From Paraburkholderia domus (GTDB lineage: Bacteria > Pseudomonadota > Gammaproteobacteria > Burkholderiales > Burkholderiaceae), in assembly GCF_905220705.1 (NCBI RefSeq), contig NZ_CAJNAT010000014.1, forward strand, positions 114,989 through 178,988: DNA of 64,000 bases. Reading direction: 5' to 3'. The translations under genes were made by a program, and so were the position numbers. The notes beneath the pieces were generated by a model. That model was not told the origin of the DNA and made no database searches. It saw only the letters and a program-made list of their open reading frames with translations. Positions 53,239 through 61,732 of this stretch are shown here, one piece after another. Position 1 is the first letter of the stretch, and each line of letters begins with the position of its first letter.

Positions 53239-54393
53239 ATGAGCGACAAGCTGACAAACGATTGGGATCCGAGGTCTGATGACGTCTTGCGCGATCAGGC
53301 TGCGGCGTATGATGACATGCGGCACCGCTGTCCAGTCGCGCACAGTGACTACCTGAACTTATCCCTGTTCCGCCATGAAGATGTCATTCGCGTGCTCAAC
53401 GATCCTGAAACGTTCAGCAGTGCGGTCTCGAGCTATCTCTCCGTGCCCAATGGCATGGATCCGCCTGAGCACACCCAGTACAGAAGCATTATCGAGCCAT
53501 ATTTCAGCCCGCAGCGCATGGCGGTCTTCGAGCCGGTGTGTCGAGAGATTGCCGTCAGTCTGGTAAATGGACTTCCGAGGTGCGGCGAAGTCGAATTCAA
53601 CGTCCGGTTTGCACAAGAATTTGCAATACAGATCCAGTGCGCTTTTCTGGGCTGGCCACAGGATTTGCGCACGCCGCTTCTTCACTGGATTCGCAAAAAC
53701 CGTGAAGCCACGCTGACAGGTGACAGGATCGCTCTCGACAGGGTGGCCCTCGAATTTGACACCTACATCAAGGGTTTGCTTGAGCGAAGGCGCGAATCGG
53801 GTGCGGATGCGCCGGACGATATCACGACCAACCTGTTACGTGACCGGATCGGGGACCGGCTGCTGAACGACGACGAAATTGTCAGCATCCTGCGCAACTG
53901 GACCGTCGGCGAACTCGGGACGATTGCGGCGTGCGTGGGGATTCTCTCTCACTACCTTGCCGAACATTTCGATGTCCAGCGCCAGTTGCGGGAGCAGCCG
54001 TCGCTATTGTCAACGGCCATCGACGAAATACTCCGGATCAGGGCGCCGCTCATCGCCAACCGGCGCATCAGTACCAAACCGGTGGAAATCGGTGGTTGCG
54101 AGGTGCCCGTTGGCCAGCGTATCACGCTCATCTGGGGATCCGCGAACCGGGACGAGACGATTTTTGGCGACCCCGACGAATTCCGGCTCGACCGCGATCC
54201 GGCCTGCAACCTGCTATACGGTGCTGGCATTCATGCGTGTCCGGGTGCGCCGCTCGCGCGGCTCGAACTGCGTATTTGCATGGAAGAACTGCTCGCGCGT
54301 ACTAACTGGATTGCGCTCTTGCCCGGCGGCCTCGTCGCGAAAGCCGTGCATCCGGGTGCCGGTTTTTCTGTGTTGCCATTGTGCATCAAGTGA
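53239..54393 (+). CDS. Cytochrome P450
   Basis: A 384-residue soluble bacterial P450. The heme-binding block is LLYGAGIHACPGAPLARLEL, with the Cys ligand near residue 331, and the K-helix ExxR is EILRIR. The I-helix (NWTVGELGTIAACVG) lacks the usual A/G-G-x-D/E-T acid-alcohol pair, so oxygen activation may be unusual. GGCGAGGA lies 6 bases before the ATG at 53239. No ferredoxin or reductase gene is adjacent. It lies between the nar cluster and a cupin gene. Substrate unknown. Confidence 0.9.
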   Translation: MSDKLTNDWDPRSDDVLRDQAAAYDDMRHRCPVAHSDYLNLSLFRHEDVIRVLNDPETFSSAVSSYLSVPNGMDPPEHTQYRSIIEPYFSPQRMAVFEPVCREIAVSLVNGLPRCGEVEFNVRFAQEFAIQIQCAFLGWPQDLRTPLLHWIRKNREATLTGDRIALDRVALEFDTYIKGLLERRRESGADAPDDITTNLLRDRIGDRLLNDDEIVSILRNWTVGELGTIAACVGILSHYLAEHFDVQRQLREQPSLLSTAIDEILRIRAPLIANRRISTKPVEIGGCEVPVGQRITLIWGSANRDETIFGDPDEFRLDRDPACNLLYGAGIHACPGAPLARLELRICMEELLARTNWIALLPGGLVAKAVHPGAGFSVLPLCIK

Positions 54394-54565
54394 ATACCCA
54401 GCTGCTCGACCAGGGGCTCACTCAAAGTCTCATCGACTCGTCGTGAAATGTGGTCGCGCCGATTCCGAGCCAGTTTCGAAGACGATTGTCGCTCGCGTCA
54501 TCCCACGGAATGCCCGACAGGCACGCACGTCAGCCAGAAGCGTATCGAGCGACGAACTCGCGGGT

Positions 54566-54976
54566 TTATTCATTTTCCGGCCACTTCATTTCCAGGTCGT
54601 CGTCATGGTGTTTGCGTCGCCCACCGGCGATCCCTTGCAACTCATCCGGCCTGACGAATACGACGGTCACGAGTATCGATGCGTTCTGGAAGGCTGTGAG
54701 TGCGTGTGGGGCGCCGGCTGCAAGATAGATGAGATCACCGGTACGCAGAATCTGGTGCCCTTCATTCATCTCGAGATCAACTTCACCTTCGATACATTGA
54801 ACCGTTACCGGTCCATCGACCGCATGCACAGGCATTCCTTTGCCAGCCGGAAGAACGATCCACATGACTTCGAGGCGCTCCTCCTTGAACAATGCCGTGG
54901 TCGGAGTCTGTTCAAGCCTGTTGCCGAGCGGTAACAGGCTCGCAACTTCGCCAGACGAAAGATGTGATATGGCCAC
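54566..54976 (-). CDS. Cupin-domain protein
   Basis: A 136-residue small beta-barrel protein: VMWIVLPAGKGMPVHAVDGP (metal-site His region), TVQCIEGEVDLEMNEGHQIL, GDLIYLAAGAPHALTAFQNA. Such single-domain cupins bind a metal or small ligand, often as sensors or isomerases. The start is a GTG at 54976 with AAGGAG 7 bases upstream; a second GGAG abuts the codon. The C-terminus is charged (RKHHDDDLEMKWPENE). Convergent with the P450 gene. Confidence 0.85.
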   Translation of the reverse strand: MAISHLSSGEVASLLPLGNRLEQTPTTALFKEERLEVMWIVLPAGKGMPVHAVDGPVTVQCIEGEVDLEMNEGHQILRTGDLIYLAAGAPHALTAFQNASILVTVVFVRPDELQGIAGGRRKHHDDDLEMKWPENE

Positions 54977-55460
54977 CTCCTCTCTCCTTGACGTACGGCC
55001 CGGTCAGATTCAGCAGGCCGGCGTGGATCGCCAGCGTGCCTGCCGTGCGTGTTGCGATAGCATACTTCGCACGACGCCGCAAACTTGGAGCGGCCGGCAG
55101 GAAACGGATGATGGCGCCATTGCCTATCTCCAGATCCACGCCGGTGGATCGCTAGCCGGAAATGACTGATCGGACGCCATATCGACCGGATCCAGCGCGG
55201 GGAAAAACGGCTCCCGCGGCTCCAGGCTGTCCTGGCCGTCACCGCCTGGATCGATGCGAGACTGGCGTACGGTGGCCGCCCCGGATCCCGGTCGCAGGTC
55301 ATTTATGCGCTGACTCCCGAGCGGCGTCTGTCCGGTGCCCGACACTGGCGCGCCCGGGACATGCCGCTTCTGGCCGGCGCAACGTCGACGCCTCGTCGCG
55401 TGCCGGATCGATCGGAAGAACGTGCCCCGTTGTACCGGCAGCCGGCGACGTGGCCCGGCA
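54977..55460. other. Stretch with coding-like but start-less frame
   Basis: On the plus strand from about 55160 to 55490 a frame reads RIQRGEKRLPRLQAVLAVTA and YGGRPGSRSQVIYALTPERR, which looks protein-like, but has no ATG/GTG start and follows a stop. It may be a relic of an older gene. Nothing else is supported. Confidence 0.3.
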
Positions 55461-56168
55461 TTACACCATGCGGCGCGCGAGCATCGATCTGATCTGGCCG
55501 ATTGCATACGCGGGATTCAGGTTTTTCGGGCAGATGTCAGTGCAGTTCAGGATCGTGCGGCAACGAAAGAGCCGGTACGGATCTTCGAGATTGTCCAGTC
55601 TCGCTTGCGTGGCCATGTCGCGCGAATCGACGATGAACCGGTAGGCCTGCAGCAGGCCAGCGGGTCCGACGTACTTGTCCGGATTCCACCAGTACGACGG
55701 ACACGCCGTTGAACAGCACGCGCACAGGATGCACTCGTAGAGGCCGTCGAGCTGGTCGCGTTCTTCGGGACTTTGCGGGCGCTCCCGTTCCGGGGGCGGC
55801 GTATCGTTGATCAGATACGGCATCACCGAGTGATACTGGTTGAAGAACGACGTCATATCGACGATCAGATCGCGAATCACGGGCAGGCCCGGCAGCGGCC
55901 GCAAGACAATCCGCGACGGCAGATCGTTCATGTTGATCTGGCACGCGAGACCGTTCCTGCCGTTGATGTTGATGGCGTCGGACCCACAGATGCCTTCACG
56001 GCACGAACGCCGCAGCGAAATCGATTCATCGACCGACTTCAGCCTGACGAGGACGTCCAGTAGCATCCGGTCACGCGGATCGATGTCAACCTCGAACGCC
56101 TGCATATGCGGTTTAGTATCCGTGTCCGGGTCATACCGGAAGATCTCAATCACGCGGCTGTCGCTCAT
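55461..56168 (-). CDS. sdhB: Succinate dehydrogenase/fumarate reductase iron-sulfur subunit
   Basis: A 235-residue SdhB with all clusters: [2Fe-2S] in SCREGICGSDAININGRNGL, [4Fe-4S] in CILCACCSTACPSYWWNP, and [3Fe-4S] in CRTILNCTDICPKNLNP. It would carry electrons from SdhA to quinone. No sdhA, sdhC or sdhD is nearby, so this is a solitary copy, presumably a duplicate of the housekeeping gene. ORF length and motifs are intact, so it may be functional. Confidence 0.93.
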   Translation of the reverse strand: MSDSRVIEIFRYDPDTDTKPHMQAFEVDIDPRDRMLLDVLVRLKSVDESISLRRSCREGICGSDAININGRNGLACQINMNDLPSRIVLRPLPGLPVIRDLIVDMTSFFNQYHSVMPYLINDTPPPERERPQSPEERDQLDGLYECILCACCSTACPSYWWNPDKYVGPAGLLQAYRFIVDSRDMATQARLDNLEDPYRLFRCRTILNCTDICPKNLNPAYAIGQIRSMLARRMV

Positions 56169-56271
56169 CCTGAATCTCCATTTTCTGACCCGGCCCCAAG
56201 CTGGCGATGCCGCTCGTCGGGACAACATTCCAGAGCGCGCATTTCCGCTCACCACCCCTTCGGGTTCCGGA

Positions 56272-56502
56272 TCAACCTTTGCTGATCGTCGCCTTGTAGC
56301 CTGCGTCCTCGAACGCCACCAGGAATTCCTCTGGCAGCAACCAGGAGTCAATCTTTACGGTTCTGGCATTGACGTCGACATCGACTTTCGCGTCGGGGTC
56401 GACCGCGCCGATGGCACGGGCAAGCGTCTGTGCGTCGCCGTCACCGGTCATCTTCGCCACTTCGAATTCCATATGTTCGAATTCCATATGTTCGAATTCC
56501 AT
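56272..56502 (-). CDS. Heavy-metal-associated domain protein lacking the CxxC motif
   Basis: A 76-residue protein with the ferredoxin-like HMA outline: MEFEVAKMTGDGDAQTLARA, VDPDAKVDVDVNARTVKID, then LLPEEFLVAFEDAGYKATIS. Where HMA proteins have M-T-C-x-x-C, this has M-T-G-D-G-D, so it cannot bind copper through cysteines. The N-terminus is tandemly repeated (MEFEHMEFEHMEFE) because of a 15-bp direct repeat, giving three in-frame ATG codons (56502, 56487, 56472). It ends 103 bases upstream of sdhB on the same strand. Confidence 0.7.
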   Translation of the reverse strand: MEFEHMEFEHMEFEVAKMTGDGDAQTLARAIGAVDPDAKVDVDVNARTVKIDSWLLPEEFLVAFEDAGYKATISKG

Positions 56503-56523
56503 GATCTACTCCTTCGATTCTGG

Positions 56524-56696
56524 TTATCCGGTATCGGGCGGGCGCCCGGCCACGCCCGGGAAATGCTTGAGGACGAACGTTTCGTTGACCCGTGGTACCA
56601 GCCCGCGAACATCGCAAACAGCGATCCGACCACCAGCACATCGTCTAAATGGGCGACGACGTAATACGTCCCGTGCAGCGCGATGTCGAGCGACGC
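56524..56696 (-). pseudogene. Cytochrome c oxidase subunit I fragment
   Basis: The minus strand reads DIALHGTYYVVAHLDDVLVV then GSLFAMFAGWYH, the heme-copper oxidase segment (D-x-x-x-H-D-T-Y-Y-V-V-A-H-F-H-Y) with the heme/Cu His pair partly lost. After a frame change HFPGVAGRPPD resembles the later HFLGLAGMPRR region, so about 60 residues are deleted. A relic of ctaD/coxA. Confidence 0.6.
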
Positions 56697-56998
56697 CAGC
56701 CGTGCGGCCGTGCATGCGCGGGGTGTTCATGGGGATCGGAATCGCTGTACTCATCGAATCCACGCTCCAGTTGATGAAGAACGCACTGGGTCGGCCGGCA
56801 AGGTCCGAGTGGGCGCCGATCGTCCTGACGCGGCGCGTTCGGGTCACCTCGCTATGAGCTGCGACAGCCGATGCACGCGCACAACGTGCTGCGCGGCGCT
56901 GTCACCCCGTGATGAACTCTTCCGGCCTCGCCAGAGGCATGCGACGCTCCTTCTCTTGTGCATCATGAACTTCGGCAATTCAATTGGAATTAAACTAT

Positions 56999-57018
56999 GT
57001 CACACCGTGATCTATAGT
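56999..57018 (+). promoter_or_regulatory. Operator with overlapping -10 upstream of DUF2945 gene
   Basis: GTCAC-ACC-GTGAT (56999-57011) followed by TATAGT (57013-57018), 105 bases before the DUF2945 ATG. Confidence 0.55.
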
Positions 57019-57123
57019 GAAATGCACAGGGATACCATAAAAGTGTGTTGTTGAATGCACGGCAGTGTCCGCGCGCCCTGACAGGAGTGCAGTGCACGCG
57101 GTATCGAACGGAGGGCATCCGTC

Positions 57124-57339
57124 ATGACGACAAGATTCAAGGTTGGCGACCACGTGACCTGGAATTCGGAGGCCGGGCATGTCAGCGGCAAGGTCATCAA
57201 GGTGCATACAAAAGACACCGACTACAAGGGATACATCCGTCATGCCAGCGTGGACGATCCACAGTACGAGATCAGGAGCGACAAGACCGACCATGTCGCG
57301 ATGCACAAAGGTGGCGCGCTGAAAAAGATGCATTCCTGA
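57124..57339 (+). CDS. DUF2945 / hypervirulence-associated Tudor-like protein
   Basis: A 71-residue basic protein: FKVGDHVTWNSEAGHVSGKV, IRHASVDDPQYEIRSDKTDH, VAMHKGGALKKM. This matches the DUF2945 (hypervirulence-associated, Tudor-like SH3 barrel) family in length and motif order. Function unknown. It lies alone behind an operator-type promoter, and a hemerythrin gene follows 185 bases later in the same direction. Confidence 0.88.
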   Translation: MTTRFKVGDHVTWNSEAGHVSGKVIKVHTKDTDYKGYIRHASVDDPQYEIRSDKTDHVAMHKGGALKKMHS

Positions 57340-57524
57340 GACTTCATGGACCACCATGTCCGCGCAGTCCTTGATCACCATCAAAGCCGTGGCGTTTTCG
57401 CGCTTTGATGTCGAGCGGAAGATGACTAACATTAAAGTATCGGCGCAGCTTCTTGCGCTTGCCGCCGGTGTGAGGTAGCAAATCGATTCGCCAAGGCATT
57501 TCATGTATTGCTGCGGAGTTTGAT

Positions 57525-57986
57525 ATGCAGTCTCTGGGACCGCGTAGTGCCATAACCGTCATCCTTCATGAACACGAGCAGATGTCGACCGTGATAGAGG
57601 GCATGCGGCGCTTCGTAGGTCTGCTGGCAGCAGGTACGCCCGCTCCGGGCCTCATGGTGTTACGGGCGATGCTTTATTACATCCGCGAGTACCCTCAGCA
57701 GGTGCACCATCCTAAAGAGGATCGTTACCTGTTCACACCGCTGCGCGATCGGACGGATGAATTTGACTACGTCCTTACGGAACTGGAGTCCCAGCATGCC
57801 CAGGGTGACGTGAGGTTAAGAAATATCGAGCACGCGCTGACCCGGTATGAATTGAAAGGGGCTCCCGCACTTCGGGGCCTGCGAGCCACGGTGGATGCGT
57901 ATGCCGAGTTCCATGCAGACCACCGGTGTATGGAAGAGACGTTGATTTTGCCGGCGGCCAGACGCCTGCTGACAAACGAAGACTAG
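57525..57986 (+). CDS. Hemerythrin-domain protein
   Basis: A 153-residue four-helix protein with the iron-site pattern HEHEQMSTVIEGM (His), VHHPKEDRYLFTPL (His-x3-E), LESQHAQGDV (His) and FHADHRCMEETLILP (His-x4-E). Such single-domain hemerythrins bind O2 or sense NO and oxygen. The spacing of ligands supports a di-iron centre. It fits the NO/oxygen-response theme but has no palindromic operator directly upstream. Confidence 0.9.
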   Translation: MQSLGPRSAITVILHEHEQMSTVIEGMRRFVGLLAAGTPAPGLMVLRAMLYYIREYPQQVHHPKEDRYLFTPLRDRTDEFDYVLTELESQHAQGDVRLRNIEHALTRYELKGAPALRGLRATVDAYAEFHADHRCMEETLILPAARRLLTNED

Positions 57987-58229
57987 GCGGAAATCGACGC
58001 CGCTTTTGGAGCGAATCGAGATCCATTCGACGGGGTAAAACTTGAAGACGATCTCGGCAAATTATTCTCGATGATCGTCAAAACGATCCCTGAGACGGAA
58101 AGTTAGCTGTTCGGTTGCGCGTTTCGATGGGCGGCCGGTCACGTAATGCAAACGCGGGTCAGCAGGATGCGTGGCCGCGCAATTGAACACAGAGTTTTTT
58201 GAACACCAAAAGCCGACGCGGGAGGGGAT

Positions 58230-58577
58230 ATGCAAACTGCTCGTCACTTTCACCTGGAACTGCGGCACGCAAGCGTGCCGACCTATGTTGCCAGTTACCT
58301 CTTTCCGATCCTATTGCTGGCGTATGAGGTACATAGGGTGGGCAGGTGGATCTTCGATTACGGGATGCACTTCGCGAACTTCAGGTTCATGGGCTACGAG
58401 TTCCTGCTGATGCTTGTGTTCGTCGCGCTTCAGGTCGTGTTCGAAGGCGTTTTCCTCATTGGGGCATGGATGAGCCGGGATCACGATTTCGAACATCGGG
58501 TCGCAAATGTCCTGGCCGGCCTCTGCTGTTCCCTGGTTATCATTTGCTTCGATTTGGCTTTGCAGTACGCCCTGTAG
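58230..58577 (+). CDS. Hypothetical three-span membrane protein
   Basis: A 115-residue protein with hydrophobic segments near residues 17-35 (PTYVASYLFPILLLAYEVH), 56-78 (EFLLMLVFVALQVVFEGVFL) and 93-113 (VLAGLCCSLVIICFDLALQY). GGGAGGGG precedes the ATG. No family recognised. It follows the hemerythrin gene by 243 bases in the same direction. Confidence 0.6.
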   Translation: MQTARHFHLELRHASVPTYVASYLFPILLLAYEVHRVGRWIFDYGMHFANFRFMGYEFLLMLVFVALQVVFEGVFLIGAWMSRDHDFEHRVANVLAGLCCSLVIICFDLALQYAL

Positions 58578-59002
58578 AGCGAGTTCAACGGGATCGCCTA
58601 TGTTGGCGGTCCCGGGATTGCGATCCCCAGAACGCAGACTTGTGCGCACTTGATGTTCCAGACCTGTCGCATGGTGGTCGCGGAAACGCTCTTCCGGGTG
58701 GATCAACACAATCGTCTTGTCGTGGGGCGACGCGCGCAGAACGATGTCGCGACACGCTGACGCTTCGTCATCCGACGTGCTGATGGGCTCGTGGCGCAGG
58801 CGCACTCGCCGCGATAGTCGTCACCTGCGGTTGAATTCAATCCGAACCTCCCCTAATTTCGTCGCTATGCGTTGCCATACCTTGCGCGGGCACGACAGAG
58901 CCCGCGCAGTACATCCAGCTTTGCCCTTGCCACAGCTCTCAGTTTGCCGCTGACGTGACATACCATTAGCATTATCTGCAAATACCGCTAGCGAGGGACG
59001 TT
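58578..59002. other. Gap without a supported gene
   Basis: Open frames on both strands lack ribosome sites or family resemblance. The malic enzyme promoter must lie here; no operator palindrome was found. Confidence 0.35.
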
Positions 59003-60925
59003 ATGCCCACTACAGCCCAAAGCAAATTCCGCGAAGCCGCTCTCGATTACCACGAATTCCCGACGCCTGGCAAAATTGCCATCGCGCCGACCAAACTGAT
59101 GATCAACCAGCGCGATCTCTCCCTGGCGTACTCGCCAGGCGTCGCATTCGCGTGCGAGGAGATCGTCGAGAACCCGCTGAATGCCGCCCGCTTCACCGCG
59201 CGCAGCAATCTCGTCGGCGTCGTGACGAACGGCACGGCGGTGCTCGGCCTCGGCAACATCGGACCGCTCGCGTCGAAGCCGGTCATGGAAGGCAAGGCAG
59301 TGCTGTTCAAGAAGTTCGCCGGCATCGACGTGTTCGATATCGAGCTGAACGAGTCCGATCCGCACAAGCTGGTCGAGGTGATCGGCGACGCGGACATTTT
59401 CCTCGGCCTGTCGGCCGGTGGCGTCCTCAAGACCGACATGGTTGCGCAGATGGGCAAGACACCTTTGATCCTCGCGCTTGCAAATCCGACGCCCGAAATT
59501 GAGCCGGATCTGGCGCGGGGAATTCGGCCTGATGCCATACTGGCTACGGGACGTGCCGATTATCCGAACCAGGTTAATAACGTTCTGGTGTTCCCTTTCA
59601 TCTTCCGCGGCGCGCTGGATGTGGGCGCGACGACGGTCACGCGCGAAATGGAAATCGCGGCGGTGAACGCGATCGCGGAACTGGCGCGCCAGGAGCAGAG
59701 CGACATCGTTGCGACGGCGTATGGCATTCAGGACTTGTCGTTCGGTCCGGAATACCTGATTCCGAAGCCGTTCGACCCGCGCCTGATCGTCAAGGTCGCG
59801 GCGGCAGTGGCGAAGGCGGCGATGGAGTCAGGCGTGGCGACCCGTCCGATCGAGGACATGATCGCGTACGAGCAGCATCTGCAGCAGTTCGTCTATCGCA
59901 GCGGCGCAACGATGCAGCCAATCTTCCAGCTGGCACGCAGCGTCAAGCCGGAAAAGAAGCGCATCGTGTTCGCGGAAGGGGAAGACGAACGCGTGCTACG
60001 CGCGATCCAGATCGTCGTCGACGAAAAGCTGGCCAAGCCGATCCTGATCGGCCGTCCGGCGGTGATCGAGCAGCGCATCGCGCGCTACGGTCTGCGTCTG
60101 GTCGCGGGTCAGGACTACACGATGGTCAACACCGACCACGATGAGCGCTACCGCGACTTCTGGCAGACGTATCACAAGATGATGGCGCGAAAGGGCATCA
60201 GCGAGCAGATGGCCAAGCTTGAAATGCGGCGACGCACGACGTTGATCGGCTCGATGCTGATGCATAAAGGCGAAGCCGATGGCATGATCTGCGGCACGAT
60301 CAGCACGACGCATCGCCATCTGCACTTCATCGATCAGGTGATCGGCAAGCGTGAAGGCAGCAGCGTCTACGCGGCAATGACGGGGCTGGTGCTGCCGGAC
60401 CGGCAGATTTTCCTCGTGGACACGCACGTGAACGTCGATCCGACACCGGAGCAGCTCGCCGAGATCACGATCATGGCCGCGGAGGAAGTGCGCCGCTTCG
60501 GTATCGAGCCGAAGGTCGCACTGGTGTCGCATTCGAATTTCGGCACCAGCAACGCGCCGTCCGCGCAGAAGATGCGTGATGTACTCGAGATCCTCAAGGA
60601 ACGTGCGCCGGGCCTGCAGGTGGACGGTGAAATGCAGGGCGACGTCGCCCTCGAGGCCAATCTGCGCCGCGAAGTGCTGCCCGAATCGACGCTCGAAGGC
60701 GATGCGAATCTGCTCGTGCTGCCGAACATCGACGCCGCGAACATCTCATATAACCTGCTGAAAACGGCGGCGGGTAACAATATCGCGATTGGGCCGATGC
60801 TGCTCGGCGCTGCGAAGCCGGTGCATGTGCTGACGGCATCGGCCACGGTGCGTGGGATCGTCAACATGGCGGCACTGGTCGTGGCCGATGCGGGCGCCGC
60901 GGACCGGCCGTCGCGGGACGAGTGA
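59003..60925 (+). CDS. Malic enzyme (MaeB type) with internal deletion
   Basis: A 640-residue product; MaeB proteins fused to a phosphotransacetylase-like domain are normally about 760. The malic N-terminal domain is intact to VFDIELNESDPHKLVEVI (residue about 127), then the sequence jumps directly to GDADIFLGLSAGGVLKTDMV. About 120 residues, containing the second part of the malic domain, the catalytic metal region and the NAD(P) Rossmann GxGxxA motif, are missing without a frameshift. The C-terminal PTA-like domain (RIVFAEGEDERVLRAIQI) is complete. Decarboxylation of malate is therefore unlikely; a regulatory or dead role is possible. AGGGA precedes the ATG. Confidence 0.85.
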   Translation: MPTTAQSKFREAALDYHEFPTPGKIAIAPTKLMINQRDLSLAYSPGVAFACEEIVENPLNAARFTARSNLVGVVTNGTAVLGLGNIGPLASKPVMEGKAVLFKKFAGIDVFDIELNESDPHKLVEVIGDADIFLGLSAGGVLKTDMVAQMGKTPLILALANPTPEIEPDLARGIRPDAILATGRADYPNQVNNVLVFPFIFRGALDVGATTVTREMEIAAVNAIAELARQEQSDIVATAYGIQDLSFGPEYLIPKPFDPRLIVKVAAAVAKAAMESGVATRPIEDMIAYEQHLQQFVYRSGATMQPIFQLARSVKPEKKRIVFAEGEDERVLRAIQIVVDEKLAKPILIGRPAVIEQRIARYGLRLVAGQDYTMVNTDHDERYRDFWQTYHKMMARKGISEQMAKLEMRRRTTLIGSMLMHKGEADGMICGTISTTHRHLHFIDQVIGKREGSSVYAAMTGLVLPDRQIFLVDTHVNVDPTPEQLAEITIMAAEEVRRFGIEPKVALVSHSNFGTSNAPSAQKMRDVLEILKERAPGLQVDGEMQGDVALEANLRREVLPESTLEGDANLLVLPNIDAANISYNLLKTAAGNNIAIGPMLLGAAKPVHVLTASATVRGIVNMAALVVADAGAADRPSRDE

Positions 60926-61049
60926 CACTTCGCCCGTCAGCAGCAGGTTGGCGGGGCCGGCGAGCTTGCAATCATCCCGTGGGCCGACTGTGTGGTGGTC
61001 GAGCTGTATTACCCGAAGCGCGACAATAACCCCCAGCGATTTGTCTGGA

Positions 61050-61190
61050 GCGCATGTGCTGACCCACTTCATCCAGCACTGGCTCAATCTGGCGGACCTG
61101 GCGTGCGAAGAGGCGACGTACGACAACGCCAGCCTGCGTCGGTTTGTAGGGATTACGCGCGCTGCGAAGCTGTGCCGGACGCCAGCACGC
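61050..61190 (+). mobile_element. IS5-type transposase fragment
   Basis: One frame reads HVLTHFIQHWLNLADLACEE and ATYDNASLRRFVGI, the N-terminal signature of IS5-group transposases, then continues in another frame as CEAVPDASTLLN. About 45 of more than 300 residues remain. Inactive. Confidence 0.6.
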
Positions 61191-61197
61191 TCCTCAA

Positions 61198-61545
61198 TGA
61201 TGGTCGAGCTTGGGCGCTATCGCCGCGAGCATGGTCTGCCTGTCCTGCCCTCGCCTGCCGAAGACGCCCCGCGCTGCTCCTGCCCATCGGCCGGCCACGC
61301 AAGCCGCTGACGCGCCCCACGCTGCAGCAGATCGTGAAAGGGATTTTTAGAGGCGCGGCCCACTGGCTGCGCCAAAGCGCCGGCTCACATATGGCCGACC
61401 AGCGGGTCGACTGGCGCTTGGTGCACGACAACCTCGGGCACGCGTCGCTGACCATCACCGCCCAGTGCCTGCACGTCGACGACGACCGCCGCCATCGCGA
61501 GACCGAGCAAAAGCACCGCATGAAGTGGTACCGCAATTGGCCTCA
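61198..61545 (+). pseudogene. Tyrosine recombinase remnant
   Basis: Frames contain ELGRYRREHGLPVLPSP, then LLPIGRPRKPLTRPTLQQIV, HWLRQSAGSHMADQRVDW and LGHASLTITAQCLHVDDDRR, all from a phage-type integrase C-terminus. The catalytic RH region is partly deleted and the Tyr of the QYLH motif is Cys (QCLH). Frame shifts near 61255. Dead. Confidence 0.65.
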
Positions 61546-61732
61546 GTGCGCAGGATACTGCTGCGAATAGTGTGGACATAGCCGATGGGGCTGCGTCCGC
61601 TTTTCAACAGCATGCAACGGGGATATGCTGGGCTGATGGACAGTACCGGTAACTGCTTCGATGTTGGCCGCGGCGCGGGTGCGGGCCCTCGCCATGCCTA
61701 CGCCCCTCCCTGCGACTACGGAGACTATTGCA

